Below are positions 1-8,683 of a stretch of 64,000 nucleotides of DNA, piece by piece. A program made the translations under genes and the position numbers. Source of the DNA: a delta proteobacterium MLS_D (GTDB lineage Bacteria > Desulfobacterota > Syntrophia > Syntrophales > UBA2210); NCBI GenBank assembly GCA_002030015.1, contig LQBH01000001.1, positions 39,900 to 103,899 of the forward strand. Reading direction: 5' to 3'. The notes beneath the pieces are model-generated. The model had not been told where the DNA came from. It did no database searches and saw only the letters and a program-made list of their open reading frames with translations. The stretch's first letter is position 1, and each line of letters begins with the position of its first letter.

Positions 1-1
1 G

Positions 2-517
2 ATTTTTCACCCGCTGTCCGTGGTGTGTCACGCGGCTTTCGACCGCCGTTACTACGTTTCTCATGAAGAGAACTGGATCGAGAACAGCATTACCACCTGG
101 GCGCCCTTCGTTCGGGCCGCCGCGGAACTGGGAACGGTCCTCATGCTGGAGAACGTGTATGAAGACGGCCCGCGGGAACTGGAGCGTCTCCTGGAAGGGC
201 TTGGCGACGATCCCCACGTGGGAATCTGTTTCGACACGGGTCACTGGAACGCCTTTTCCGCCGCACCGCTTCGCGAATGGATGGACAGCCTGGCGGATCG
301 TATCGGTGAGCTTCATCTTCATGACAACCACGGTTCCCGTGACGAACATCTGCCCGCGGGCGCGGGAACGTTTCCCTTCCGCGATTTTTTTACGATGCTC
401 GCCGATTGTGGTCGAAACCCCATCGTCACCGTCGAACCCCACAAGCCGGAAGACTTGTGGAAGACCCTGGAATATATCGCCGGTATGGACACGTTGCCGC
501 CGGGGATGACAATCTGA
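2..517 (+). CDS. Sugar phosphate isomerase/epimerase (AP endonuclease 2 family), 5' truncated
   Basis: The reading frame is open from the left edge of the window, so the N-terminus lies outside it and the track start (GTG at 20) is probably internal. Visible motifs are those of the xylose-isomerase-like TIM barrel: a metal-ligand Glu in [20 protein letters not shown] with Asp and His ligands, [20 protein letters not shown], and a late TVEPHK strand. The family includes sugar isomerases, epimerases and endonuclease IV, and the substrate cannot be named here. The gene ends 13 bases before a peptide ABC permease gene, so it is probably the upstream member of that operon. Confidence 0.8.
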   Translation: MFHPLSVVCHAAFDRRYYVSHEENWIENSITTWAPFVRAAAELGTVLMLENVYEDGPRELERLLEGLGDDPHVGICFDTGHWNAFSAAPLREWMDSLADRIGELHLHDNHGSRDEHLPAGAGTFPFRDFFTMLADCGRNPIVTVEPHKPEDLWKTLEYIAGMDTLPPGMTI

Positions 518-530
518 GAAGCGCGTATTC

Positions 531-1508
531 ATGGTTTTCTATCTTGTAAAAAGACTCCTTACGATGATTCCACTGCTGATCGGCATCACGATCATCTGCT
601 TCGTCGTAATTCACCTGGCGCCGGGGTCTCCCACCGATCTCCAGACCGAGCTCAGTCCGCACGCGTCGGTGGAGGCGAAAGAACGCCTTATGGCTCTTTA
701 CGATCTGGATAAACCTGTTCACGTGCAGTACCTGCTCTGGATCAAGAAGCTGGCAACCCTTGATCTCGGTCATTCCTTCTCATCCGACGGGCGTCTTGTG
801 GTGGACAAGATCGCCGAGCGGCTTCCCATCACCATACTAATCAATGTTCTTTCCATGATTCTCATTATAGCAGTTGCCGTGCCGCTGGGCGTGATTTCGG
901 CCGTCCGGCGCGATTCTCTCTTCGACAAAGCGACGACGATCTTTGTTTTCGTAGGATTCGCCATCCCGACCTTCTGGCTGGCGCTTTTGCTGATGATTCT
1001 CTTCGGTGTCAACCTGGGCTGGCTTCCCATATCGGGCATCCGGTCGTTGAATTACGAGTATTTCCCCGTGTGGCACCAGTATGTAGACCTCGTCAAGCAT
1101 CTCGTGCTGCCCGTTCTGCTTTCGGCCTTCGGAGGTCTCGCGGGATTCTCACGCTACATGCGGGCCAACATGCTGGAAGTGATCCGCCAGGATTACATCA
1201 CGACGGCCAGGGCCAAAGGACTGAGCGAGCGCGTGGTCATTTACAAGCACGCCCTTCGAAACGCCCTTCTTCCGGTCATCACCATCCTCGGTCTGTCCGT
1301 GCCGGGACTTATCGGGGGAAGCGTTATTTTCGAGACAATTTTCGCCATCCCCGGTATGGGACAGCTTTTTTATTTGTCCGTCATGTCGAGGGATTATCCG
1401 GTGGTCATGGGTATTCTGTTTATCGGCGCCGTGCTGACTCTCATGGGAAACCTGCTCGCCGACGTATCCTACGCCGCGGCTGATCCGCGGATCAGGGTGT
1501 CATCATGA
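531..1508 (+). CDS. ABC transporter permease, DppB/OppB type
   Basis: Inner-membrane permease subunit of a peptide/nickel-type ABC importer, 325 aa, the usual size. It starts with the typical [20 protein letters not shown] first helix, and has the DppB hallmark HLAPGSP after helix 1. The cytoplasmic EAA loop is visible as [31 protein letters not shown], which contacts the ATPase. It overlaps the next permease gene by four bases (ATGA). No substrate-binding protein or ATPase gene is seen on the right, so these must lie to the left or elsewhere. The substrate (peptide, nickel or other) is not determinable. Confidence 0.93.
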   Translation: MVFYLVKRLLTMIPLLIGITIICFVVIHLAPGSPTDLQTELSPHASVEAKERLMALYDLDKPVHVQYLLWIKKLATLDLGHSFSSDGRLVVDKIAERLPITILINVLSMILIIAVAVPLGVISAVRRDSLFDKATTIFVFVGFAIPTFWLALLLMILFGVNLGWLPISGIRSLNYEYFPVWHQYVDLVKHLVLPVLLSAFGGLAGFSRYMRANMLEVIRQDYITTARAKGLSERVVIYKHALRNALLPVITILGLSVPGLIGGSVIFETIFAIPGMGQLFYLSVMSRDYPVVMGILFIGAVLTLMGNLLADVSYAAADPRIRVSS

Positions 1509-2338
1509 AAACGGACTTCTGGTATCGATTTTTCCGGAACAGGCTGGCCGTGATCGGTGGAATCGTTGTTGTCTCGCTTTTCGCCGTTTCGCTGCTCGCG
1601 TCCTGGATCGCGCCCTATGACCCGAATGAAATTAATATCGACCGCGTACTTGAATCACCGTCGTCGGAGCATCTTCTCGGGACCGACCAGCTCGGTCGCG
1701 ACGTTTTGAGCCGCATGATCTGGGGATCGAGAATTTCACTGAAAGTGGGATTCGTGGCGACGGGAATCGCCATCCTGGTCGGCGCCGTGCTCGGCGCGGT
1801 GGCGGGATATTACGGTCGCTGGGTCGATTCCGTCATCATGCGCTTTGTGGACGTGATGCTCTGTTTCCCTTCTTTCTTCCTGATCCTCGCGGTCATCGCG
1901 CTTCTGGAACCTTCGATCTGGAACATCATGATCGTCATCGGGCTCACGGGGTGGATGGGAATAACGCGGCTGGTCCGGGCCGATTTCATCTCTCTGAGAG
2001 AACGGGACTTTGTCCAGGCGGCGCGCGTCATCGGCGCCGGCGACGCAAGAATTATTTTCAGGCATATTCTGCCCAACGCCATGGCCTCGGTGCTGGTGGC
2101 GGCCACCCTGGGCGTTGCGGGCGCGATTCTGACCGAGTCGGCCCTGTCATTCCTCGGCATCGGGGTGCAGCCTCCCACACCGAGCTGGGGCAACATTCTC
2201 ACGGCGGGCAAGGACAACATCGACATCGCCTGGTGGTTATCCCTCTACCCGGGGCTGGCCATTCTCATAACCGTGCTGGGATACAACCTGCTGGGCGAAG
2301 GAATCAGGGATTCCCTCGATCCCCGGCTTCGGGAGTAA
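1505..2338 (+). CDS. ABC transporter permease, DppC/OppC type
   Basis: Partner permease of the preceding DppB-like subunit, 277 aa. It has the DppC-type N-terminus ([15 protein letters not shown] helix, then the periplasmic IAPYDPNEI and [21 protein letters not shown] motifs). The EAA loop is [26 protein letters not shown], and the C-terminus is the typical DSLDPRLRE. Translationally coupled to the upstream gene through the ATGA overlap. Together the pair would form the membrane channel of an oligopeptide-type importer. Confidence 0.93.
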   Translation: MKTDFWYRFFRNRLAVIGGIVVVSLFAVSLLASWIAPYDPNEINIDRVLESPSSEHLLGTDQLGRDVLSRMIWGSRISLKVGFVATGIAILVGAVLGAVAGYYGRWVDSVIMRFVDVMLCFPSFFLILAVIALLEPSIWNIMIVIGLTGWMGITRLVRADFISLRERDFVQAARVIGAGDARIIFRHILPNAMASVLVAATLGVAGAILTESALSFLGIGVQPPTPSWGNILTAGKDNIDIAWWLSLYPGLAILITVLGYNLLGEGIRDSLDPRLRE

Positions 2339-2412
2339 ACCGGTACAATAACGCGAAGGAACGACGCGGGAAGAACATAATTATTTTTGCAGCACAAGGA
2401 GACCAGTGATTC

Positions 2413-3225
2413 ATGCTCATCGACTCACACGCCCATCTTGAACTGGACGATTTTGATGAAGACCGCGACGCCGTCGTCGAACGAGCCCGCGAAGCCGGGC
2501 TGGACGGGGTGATCACCGTCGGCATCGATCTCGAAGACAGCAGGAAAGCCGTTGAAACGGCCAGCCGCTACGACATGGTCTGGGCGTCGGTGGGAATACA
2601 CCCCCACGAGACGAAAACAATAACCGCGGATACCTACGACGGGATCCGCCGCCTCGCGACGGATCCCAAGGTTGTTGCCTACGGGGAGATAGGCCTGGAC
2701 TTTTTCAAGAATTATTCGCCCCGAAAAACCCAGGTCAAGCGATTCGGTGAACAGCTCGAACTGTGCCGGGATCTGGGATTACCAGTCATTATTCATGACA
2801 GGGACGCGCACGAGGAAACCATGCAAATGCTCGAGCAACACCGCGGCAGCCTTTCCGGCGTGATCCACTGTTTTTCGGGGGATTACGCCATGGCCCGCCG
2901 GTGCATGGACATGGGATATTATATTTCTATTCCCGGCACGGTTACCTTCAAAGGCGCCGACAAGATCCGGAACGTGGCGCGGAAAATTCCTCTGGACCGG
3001 CTCCTGGTGGAGACGGATGCGCCGTTTCTCGCGCCCGAACCGAAACGGGGGCGGCGGAACGAGCCTTCCTTCGTCGTGTACACCGCCTGGAAAGTTGCCG
3101 AGATACGGGGCATCGGTTTCGAGGAACTGGCGCGCGTAAGCGCGGAAAACGCGTTGAACCTGTTCCGCTTTTCGAACGATCGCAGCAGGAGTAAGGCGAA
3201 GCCGGACACCGGCGCCGCCGTTTAA
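2413..3225 (+). CDS. tatD: TatD family metal-dependent hydrolase (DNase)
   Basis: Cytosolic TIM-barrel metallohydrolase, 270 aa. The start MLIDSHAHLELDDF carries the HxH metal pair, followed by GEIGLDFF with the metal-bridging Glu, VIIHDRDAHEET, VIHCFSGDY and LLVETDAPFLAPEP with the catalytic Asp. These are the standard TatD motifs in the standard order. In the family the protein acts as a 3'-5' DNase or related hydrolase. The AAGGAG sequence about ten bases before the ATG supports the start. It follows the permease gene by 74 bases and may be transcribed with it. Confidence 0.93.
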   Translation: MLIDSHAHLELDDFDEDRDAVVERAREAGLDGVITVGIDLEDSRKAVETASRYDMVWASVGIHPHETKTITADTYDGIRRLATDPKVVAYGEIGLDFFKNYSPRKTQVKRFGEQLELCRDLGLPVIIHDRDAHEETMQMLEQHRGSLSGVIHCFSGDYAMARRCMDMGYYISIPGTVTFKGADKIRNVARKIPLDRLLVETDAPFLAPEPKRGRRNEPSFVVYTAWKVAEIRGIGFEELARVSAENALNLFRFSNDRSRSKAKPDTGAAV

Positions 3226-3235
3226 GGGGGAAATC

Positions 3236-4243
3236 ATGAGCGAGGTACTGAGGCGGGCCGTCCAGGATCATCTCGACGCGTGGTTATTCACGGCGTCCGT
3301 GACCGCCGTTTCGGTCAGATCTTGTCCGGCCCGATTCCCGCTCCGCCCCGGCAGTGATTCCGATTGGAACGTGGCGCGGTCGATGGTCGACGATGTCTAT
3401 CCATGCGTCGGCGAAATGTTGGCAGTCCTGCAAACAAAGACCGATTTTAATGCCTTCATCTGGAAGCGGCTCAGGCACGGCGTAAAAATCATGTTTAGGC
3501 CGGCGGCGGGCTCGACGATTCACATGGATGACCGTGGGGGAAAAACGCAGGAACGGGTAGCAACCCTCGATGCCGGCTGGATCTTTACGGCGGCGGTCAT
3601 GCGGTGGTTCCACGATCACCCGCGCATCAGCTATTATGACATGTGTCTCGGCGTTTCCCTGGATGGTAGAGGGGGCGGTACGGGCGAAGCGTGGGTGGAA
3701 GGAGGCCCGGAGAATGTCGGCGTCGGCTGGGGGTTTTATTGTGTGCGCCGCTATCTTGCCGAAATGTCCGATCCCGGGCTGGGCGATGACCCGTTGCGGG
3801 GACTGCGGGAGAGTGCCGAGGGACTATACCTTCCGCCGGGGGCAGTTTTCGACCGTATGATGGTGTATGACCTCAACAGGAGGGACGCTGATATGACACG
3901 GGAACGGGAATTAGAGTTCCCGGAAGGAGGATTTCTCACGGTTCACAAGGTGCTCCTGGGAGGTGATCCGGGCGACGCGGGAGACCGTGTTCTCTATCCA
4001 GGGTCGATTCCGGTAAATCTGGTTAAACTTGAAAAAGCGGATCCCCGGCTCATCGCCGGTTCGATCGCGCACGTTGCCGGGAACGTCGGCACGCATATGG
4101 CACCGGGGTGTAAGGGCGACGCTCTTCTCGCGCGAGCCGTGGGAGAAGAGTCGGAATTCATGCTGCATCTCGTGGACGCCGGCACCGACGGTATTCTTGG
4201 TTTTTTCGTAAGCTTTGAACAGGGTGGTCTTCCGGGGCAATAA
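3236..4243 (+). CDS. Hypothetical protein, 335 aa, unrecognised family
   Basis: I do not recognise this protein. The ATG follows a GGGGG-type ribosome binding site and lies 10 bases after tatD, so it is probably co-transcribed. Codon use resembles its neighbours, and no signal peptide or membrane helix is evident. Composition is mixed alpha/beta with several Gly-rich turns (SLDGRGGGTGEAWVEGG) and His/Asp/Cys residues scattered without a known metal motif. The antisense frames are short, so the strand is secure. A promoter-like sequence and a new gene follow after about 130 bases. Confidence 0.75.
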   Translation: MSEVLRRAVQDHLDAWLFTASVTAVSVRSCPARFPLRPGSDSDWNVARSMVDDVYPCVGEMLAVLQTKTDFNAFIWKRLRHGVKIMFRPAAGSTIHMDDRGGKTQERVATLDAGWIFTAAVMRWFHDHPRISYYDMCLGVSLDGRGGGTGEAWVEGGPENVGVGWGFYCVRRYLAEMSDPGLGDDPLRGLRESAEGLYLPPGAVFDRMMVYDLNRRDADMTRERELEFPEGGFLTVHKVLLGGDPGDAGDRVLYPGSIPVNLVKLEKADPRLIAGSIAHVAGNVGTHMAPGCKGDALLARAVGEESEFMLHLVDAGTDGILGFFVSFEQGGLPGQ

Positions 4244-4293
4244 AAAAGCGTTGAATAAATTAAAAAATTTGTGCCCCCGTACGGGAAAGTACG

Positions 4294-4323
4294 TTGACAA
4301 AGTGAAATACGCTGGTTTATGGT
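4294..4323 (+). promoter_or_regulatory. Putative sigma-70 promoter for the OFA transporter gene
   Basis: TTGACA at 4294-4299, then an 18-base spacer and TATGGT at 4318-4323. The -10 match is only fair, but the position in the 130-base gap before the transporter gene fits. Confidence 0.35.
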
Positions 4324-4372
4324 ACACTGATTTTTATTTTTTAAATTTTAATAAAAAAGGAGGAAACGGGGT

Positions 4373-5599
4373 GTGAGCGAAAACAGACTTTTCGGTGTAG
4401 CGCCGGAATCCGGGCGATGGATGTTTATTATTCTGGGGTTCATAATCAATATCTGCCTGGGAAGCGTCTATGCCTACAGCGTGTTTAACAGGCCTGTACA
4501 GGAACTGCTCGGTGCGAGCGCCACCTGGGCGGGGATGCCCTTCATGGTGTTTCTGGCGATCTTCGCCATCATGGTTTTCGTGGGCGGTCAGCTCATCGGC
4601 AAGCTCGGTCCGCGTAACCTGGGTATTCTGGGCGGTGTGGTTGTCGGTCTCGGTTGGATGCTGGCGAGCCAGTCCCCGAATATCGGTGTGCTGACCATTA
4701 CCTACGGATTGATCGGCGGCGCCGGCGTCGGTCTTGCTTACGGTGTTCCCCTTGCCGTGGTCGGCCGGTGGTTCCCGGACAAGCGAGGTTTAGCACTCGG
4801 TCTCACCATTGCCGGATTCGGCGGTTCACCCTTCGTTTCCGCCTACGTGGCTGCGTCGCTTATCAACAGTGCCGGTCCCATGCAGGCCTTCTTCACAATG
4901 GGACTTGCCTTTCTCATCGTCATCTGTGCTTGCTTCATTCCCTTCCGTTATCCTGCGGACGGCTGGACACCGGCCGGCTTTACGGCGGCTACGACAGGCG
5001 CCGGTTCCGTTGATTTCACCACCGGTGAAATGGTCAAAACAAAAGCCTTCTACGGTTTGTTCCTTTCCTATACCATCGGTTGCCTGGCCGGTCTCATGGC
5101 CATCGGCATATCCAGTCCGGTGGGACAGGAAATCATCGTGATCCCGGCCGCCACGGCCGCCACGCTGGTGGGGATTTTTGCCATATTCAACGGCCTTGGA
5201 CGACCTCTTTTCGGCAGCCTCACGGATAAGCTGAATCCTCAAAAGACGGCGATTCTGTCTTTTGTCATTATTCTGGTCTGCTCGCTGGGAATGCTGGTAG
5301 CGAAGGAAGGGAGCGTAGCGCTGTACGTCACCTGCTTCGTCGGATTCTGGCTCTGCCTGGGCGGCTGGCTGGCCATCGGCCCCACGGCGACGAACGCCTA
5401 TTTCGGTGTGACCAATTATGCCAAGAACTACGGCGTTGTTTTCCTGGCTTACGGTTTAGGTGCTATCCTGGGCAGTATTATCTCAGGGCAGGCCCGAGAC
5501 GTGTTCGGCTCCTATATGTTCGCCTTTGTTCCCACGGCGATCCTGGCGGTGCTGGGTATCATAATCGCCTTTTTTATGATGACGCCGCCGAAGAAATAA
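4373..5599 (+). CDS. OFA-family major facilitator (oxalate/formate antiporter type)
   Basis: Inner-membrane MFS carrier of 408 aa with about 12 hydrophobic segments. The N-terminus resembles the OFA family: helix 1 with GSVYAYSVFNRPVQELL, then WAGMPFMVFLAIFAIMVFVGG, GLIGGAGVGLAYGVPLAVVGRWFPDKRG and FGGSPFV. The loop GRPLFGSLTDKL is the second-half MFS loop. OFA proteins exchange or import small carboxylates such as oxalate, formate, lactate or pyruvate; the real substrate is unknown. The start is GTG at 4373, ten bases after AAGGAGG. A strong terminator follows, so the gene is its own transcription unit. The next gene is an acetate transporter homologue. Confidence 0.85.
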   Translation: MSENRLFGVAPESGRWMFIILGFIINICLGSVYAYSVFNRPVQELLGASATWAGMPFMVFLAIFAIMVFVGGQLIGKLGPRNLGILGGVVVGLGWMLASQSPNIGVLTITYGLIGGAGVGLAYGVPLAVVGRWFPDKRGLALGLTIAGFGGSPFVSAYVAASLINSAGPMQAFFTMGLAFLIVICACFIPFRYPADGWTPAGFTAATTGAGSVDFTTGEMVKTKAFYGLFLSYTIGCLAGLMAIGISSPVGQEIIVIPAATAATLVGIFAIFNGLGRPLFGSLTDKLNPQKTAILSFVIILVCSLGMLVAKEGSVALYVTCFVGFWLCLGGWLAIGPTATNAYFGVTNYAKNYGVVFLAYGLGAILGSIISGQARDVFGSYMFAFVPTAILAVLGIIIAFFMMTPPKK

Positions 5600-5610
5600 T
5601 GCGTACGCGT

Positions 5611-5647
5611 AAAACAGGGGTGCCCTTCGGTGCCCCTGTTTTTTTTT
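5611..5647 (+). terminator. Rho-independent terminator after the OFA transporter
   Basis: An 11-base-pair stem (ACAGGGGTGCC / GGTGCCCCTGT, with two G-U pairs) around a CTTC loop is followed by eight T residues; flanking A and T residues lengthen the stem. Confidence 0.9.
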
Positions 5648-5678
5648 GTGAATTTCATGTTCCGGATTCCGCCCGCAG

Positions 5679-5707
5679 TTGCGTCAGAAGCATTTTTTCT
5701 GTATGAG
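5679..5707 (+). promoter_or_regulatory. Possible promoter for the SatP-like gene
   Basis: TTGCGT and TATGAG separated by 17 bases, located between the upstream terminator and the ribosome binding site of the acetate transporter gene. Both boxes are partial matches. Confidence 0.3.
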
Positions 5708-5745
5708 CGTGTCTGAAAAATATTAATTAAGGAGGTAGAGGGTTG

Positions 5746-6321
5746 ATGGAAGACGGAACAATGAAGATTACCGATAATACTGCAAACCCGGCCCCTCTCG
5801 GACTCATGGGGTTCGGCATGACGACGGTGCTTTTGAACATTCATAACGCGGGGTTCACGTCGCTTGACACCATGATTCTCGCGATGGGCATTTTCTATGG
5901 CGGCCTGGCGCAGGTGATAGCCGGTATATTTGAATGGAAAAAGAATAATACCTTCGGGACAACCGCGTTTACCTCATACGGTCTTTTCTGGCTTTCTCTG
6001 GTTTTCCTGTTGCTCATGAGTGAGTGGGGATGGTGGCAGGGAGCGACCAGTGGCGCCATGGCGATATACCTGTTCATGTGGGGGCTCTTCACATTTCTTA
6101 TGTTCATAGCCACATTGAAATTAAACAGGGCACTCCAGGTCGTTTTTGCCACACTGACCATTTTGTTCTGGCTTCTGGCCTGGGGGGACGCGTCGGGAAG
6201 CACCGTCGTTACTCGTATTGCGGGGTACGAGGGAATCGTCTGCGGTTTTTCTGCGATTTATGCGGCAATGGCCCAGGTCTTGAATGAATATTATGGAAAA
6301 AACGTGCTTCCCCTGGGATAG
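5746..6321 (+). CDS. Acetate uptake transporter, GPR1/FUN34/YaaH (SatP) family
   Basis: Small integral membrane protein with about six helices. It carries the family signature [14 protein letters not shown] near the N-terminus and a [24 protein letters not shown] segment. Characterised members (SatP, Ato1) carry acetate or succinate across the inner membrane. The track starts at TTG 5743, but the ATG at 5746 in the same frame is ten bases from AAGGAGG and is preferred. Its neighbour is an OFA carboxylate carrier, although a terminator separates the two, which suggests a locus for import of small carboxylates. Confidence 0.87.
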   Translation: MEDGTMKITDNTANPAPLGLMGFGMTTVLLNIHNAGFTSLDTMILAMGIFYGGLAQVIAGIFEWKKNNTFGTTAFTSYGLFWLSLVFLLLMSEWGWWQGATSGAMAIYLFMWGLFTFLMFIATLKLNRALQVVFATLTILFWLLAWGDASGSTVVTRIAGYEGIVCGFSAIYAAMAQVLNEYYGKNVLPLG

Positions 6322-6609
6322 TGCTGCATTAACAGATAAAACATGACACAGATGCGGCTGGCGTTTTTCCGTGGCAATTGATATCGATAGATTCCCCGTT
6401 TGTACTGGATTCTGTTTTGTGGCATAAGACAGGACCGGGGAAAGAGGTATTTTCAAAAACAACTCTGTTTCCATGGCTGGTTTCCAGGCGATTCATTGCG
6501 ATGGAAAGAAATACCGCCGGGTCATGGCGACGCAGTCGTGAGATCCATGGCCGCCGGCGAGCCGAGCGGCGGCCGGCAGCCGCAAATTCTCATCCCTGGA
6601 GGAAAAAGG
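6322..6609 (+). other. 288-base intergenic region, no gene seen
   Basis: The track extends the next gene leftward to 6400, but that extension lacks family resemblance and a ribosome binding site. A GC-rich inverted repeat (GGCCGCC at 6549, GGCGGCC at 6568) lies about 40 bases before the start codon. I recognise no riboswitch class here and no terminator. Confidence 0.4.
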
Positions 6610-7503
6610 ATGTCCGAATTGTCTGATATTCTCGGGTCCACCTGGCCCGTTATTCAGGGCCCCATCGGTTCCATGAACAGTCCCGATATGGTGGCCGCCG
6701 TATCGGAAGCGGGCGGCTTCGGCATGTTGGCCCTCGGTTTCGTCAATCGGCTCGAAGACGCGAAAAGGCTGGTCGAAGAAGTGAAGGATCGAACCGGTAA
6801 GCCTTTCGGGGCGAACGTGGTTATCATGAATCCCCTTCATCGGGAAATCATTGAAATGCTTGCCGAAGAGGGCATTCAAACAGTTACCACCTCCGTGGGA
6901 AGGCCCGATGCGATCTATCCTCTCATTCATGAGTTGGGTATGAAGGGGCTGCATGTGGTTCTATCGCTGACCCATGCCGTCAAGGCCGAACAGGCGGGAG
7001 CCGACGGACTGGTGGTGGTGGGCTGCGAAGCGGGGGGGCTTCGAAGCAGACGGCCCGAGTCGTCCACTATGGTTCTTGTTCCTCTCGTATGTGATCACGT
7101 CTCCATTCCCGTGGTGGCCGCGGGCGGAATCGCCGATTCTCGCGGCTACCGGGCGGCCCTCGCATTGGGCGCTCAGGGCGTCCAGATAGGAACACGCTTC
7201 CTCGTTTCAGAGGAAAGCATCGCCCACGAAGCCTGGAAACAGGTGGTGATCGATTGCGGCGACGGGGGGACCGACCTGTTGCCGGTGGGAAACATGATGA
7301 CGCGGGCCGTCATAACGCCGGGCATTCGGAAACTCATTGAAGATCCCTCGGTTGACCTGGAAGAGGAACTGCAGAAAATCGACCGACTCAAGGCCTGGGA
7401 CGACGGGGACCTGGAAAATGCAATGCCCGGCGCGGGACAGGTAAGCGCCCTTATCCGGGACGTCAAGTCGGTCCGCGAGGTAATTGAAGAGATGGTGTCG
7501 TGA
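6610..7503 (+). CDS. NMO / FabK-like flavin enzyme (2-nitropropane dioxygenase family)
   Basis: FMN-dependent TIM-barrel protein of 297 aa. Motifs are PVIQGPIGSMNSPDMVAAVSEAGGFGMLA at the N-terminus, AGADGLVVVGCEAGG with the flavin-site residues, IPVVAAGGIADSRGYRAALALGAQGVQIGTRFL for phosphate binding, and the late MMTRAV segment. The family covers nitronate monooxygenases and the enoyl-ACP reductase FabK, and the sequence alone does not decide between them. The ORF track starts at 6400; the ATG at 6610 is preceded by GGAGG and gives the usual length. Confidence 0.8.
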   Translation: MSELSDILGSTWPVIQGPIGSMNSPDMVAAVSEAGGFGMLALGFVNRLEDAKRLVEEVKDRTGKPFGANVVIMNPLHREIIEMLAEEGIQTVTTSVGRPDAIYPLIHELGMKGLHVVLSLTHAVKAEQAGADGLVVVGCEAGGLRSRRPESSTMVLVPLVCDHVSIPVVAAGGIADSRGYRAALALGAQGVQIGTRFLVSEESIAHEAWKQVVIDCGDGGTDLLPVGNMMTRAVITPGIRKLIEDPSVDLEEELQKIDRLKAWDDGDLENAMPGAGQVSALIRDVKSVREVIEEMVS

Positions 7504-7561
7504 GATTGTATTTCACGGCGTCAGACGACCTCCAACCGAATGCGGGTATGAAGGCATGCCG

Positions 7562-7590
7562 TTGACATTACGTGGTCTTTCTGTTATTAC
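7562..7590 (+). promoter_or_regulatory. Putative promoter of the trpS operon
   Basis: TTGACA at 7562-7567 and TATTAC at 7585-7590, with a 17-base spacer, in the 136-base gap before trpS. Confidence 0.5.
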
Positions 7591-7591
7591 C

Positions 7592-7613
7592 AGCGCCCCC
7601 GCAGGGGGGCGCT
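7592..7613 (+). promoter_or_regulatory. Hairpin in the trpS 5' region
   Basis: A perfect 9-base-pair stem, AGCGCCCCC / GGGGGCGCT, closes a GCAG loop. It has no T run, so it is not a terminator. It lies where the transcript from the putative promoter would begin, upstream of the GGGGAG ribosome binding site. Confidence 0.4.
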
Positions 7614-7639
7614 AATACATACTCGGGGAGTCATTATTC

Positions 7640-8647
7640 TTGCAGAAAAAACGAATTTTAAGCGGCATGCGGCCCACCGGCAAGCTCCACCTGGGGAATC
7701 TCCACGGAGCTTTGACAAACTGGGTGAACCTTCAGAATGACGGTGGATACGAATGTTTCTATTTCGTCGCCGACTGGCACGCCCTGACCAGTGATTATAA
7801 AGACACGTCGGAAATCGGCGAAAACACCATCGATATGCTCGTGGACTGGCTGAGCGCCGGCCTTGATCCTTCCCGGAGCGTCCTGTTCCTGCAGTCGGAA
7901 GTTATGGAGCACGCGGAGCTTTTTCTTGTTCTTTCCATGATAACGCCCCTGGCGTGGCTTGAGCGAAATCCGACTTACAAGGAAATGAGAGAAGAACTTG
8001 CCGACCGTGACCTGTCGACGGCCGGTTTTCTGGGATACCCCGTTCTTCAGGCGGCGGACATCATCATGTACAAAGCTTACGGTGTTCCCGTGGGCGTCGA
8101 CCAGCTTCCGCACATCGAACTGACGCGGGAAATAGCGCGGCGCTTCAATTTTATTTTTCGTGAAGTTTTTCCCGTGCCCGAGCCGCTTCTGGCGAACGTG
8201 CCGAAGCTTCTGGGCATCGACGGGCGCAAGATGAGCAAGTCCTACGACAACTCGATATACCTGCGTGACCGGGGTGATATGCTTTCCGACAAGATCCTGG
8301 CCATGTTCACCGATCCCGAACGCAAAAGAAAAAAAGATCCCGGGCGGCCGGAGCTGTGCAACGTGTTTGCTTTTCACCGGTTATACAGTCCCGCCCCGGA
8401 GGTCGAGCAGATAGAGGAAGACTGCAGAAAAGCGGCAATCGGATGCGTTGAGTGCAAGCGCCGCCTCGCAGCGGCCGTTGCCGAGGGCATGGCGCCCTTC
8501 CACGAACGTCAGGATCATTACCTCGGCAACCTCGATGAAGTGAGGGACATTCTGGCCGCGGGCACCGTCAGGGCGCGCGATATCGCCCGCCTCACCATGG
8601 ACGAGGTCAGGGACGCTCTGAAGATTTACCGGATCAACAAGGCGTAA
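7640..8647 (+). CDS. trpS: Tryptophanyl-tRNA synthetase
   Basis: Class I aminoacyl-tRNA synthetase that charges tRNA-Trp in the cytosol, 335 aa as usual for bacterial TrpS. The HIGH-type motif appears in MRPTGKLHLGNLHGAL and the KMSKS loop in DGRKMSKSYDNS; PVGVDQLPHIELTREIARRFN is also characteristic. The start codon is TTG at 7640, with GGGGAG about nine bases upstream; there is no good alternative ATG. The order trpS-scpA-scpB-rluB is tightly packed and probably one operon. Confidence 0.97.
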   Translation: MQKKRILSGMRPTGKLHLGNLHGALTNWVNLQNDGGYECFYFVADWHALTSDYKDTSEIGENTIDMLVDWLSAGLDPSRSVLFLQSEVMEHAELFLVLSMITPLAWLERNPTYKEMREELADRDLSTAGFLGYPVLQAADIIMYKAYGVPVGVDQLPHIELTREIARRFNFIFREVFPVPEPLLANVPKLLGIDGRKMSKSYDNSIYLRDRGDMLSDKILAMFTDPERKRKKDPGRPELCNVFAFHRLYSPAPEVEQIEEDCRKAAIGCVECKRRLAAAVAEGMAPFHERQDHYLGNLDEVRDILAAGTVRARDIARLTMDEVRDALKIYRINKA

Positions 8648-8683
8648 ATGAACGGGGCGCCGATTGGGGGGATATCCGGTGTT

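Noticed and set aside
6400-6609. N-terminal extension of the NMO/FabK-like gene
   Set aside because: The extension has no resemblance to the family and a good ribosome binding site precedes ATG 6610.
7504-7639. T-box riboswitch before trpS
   Set aside because: No T-box consensus, no specifier loop and no terminator; only a single hairpin.
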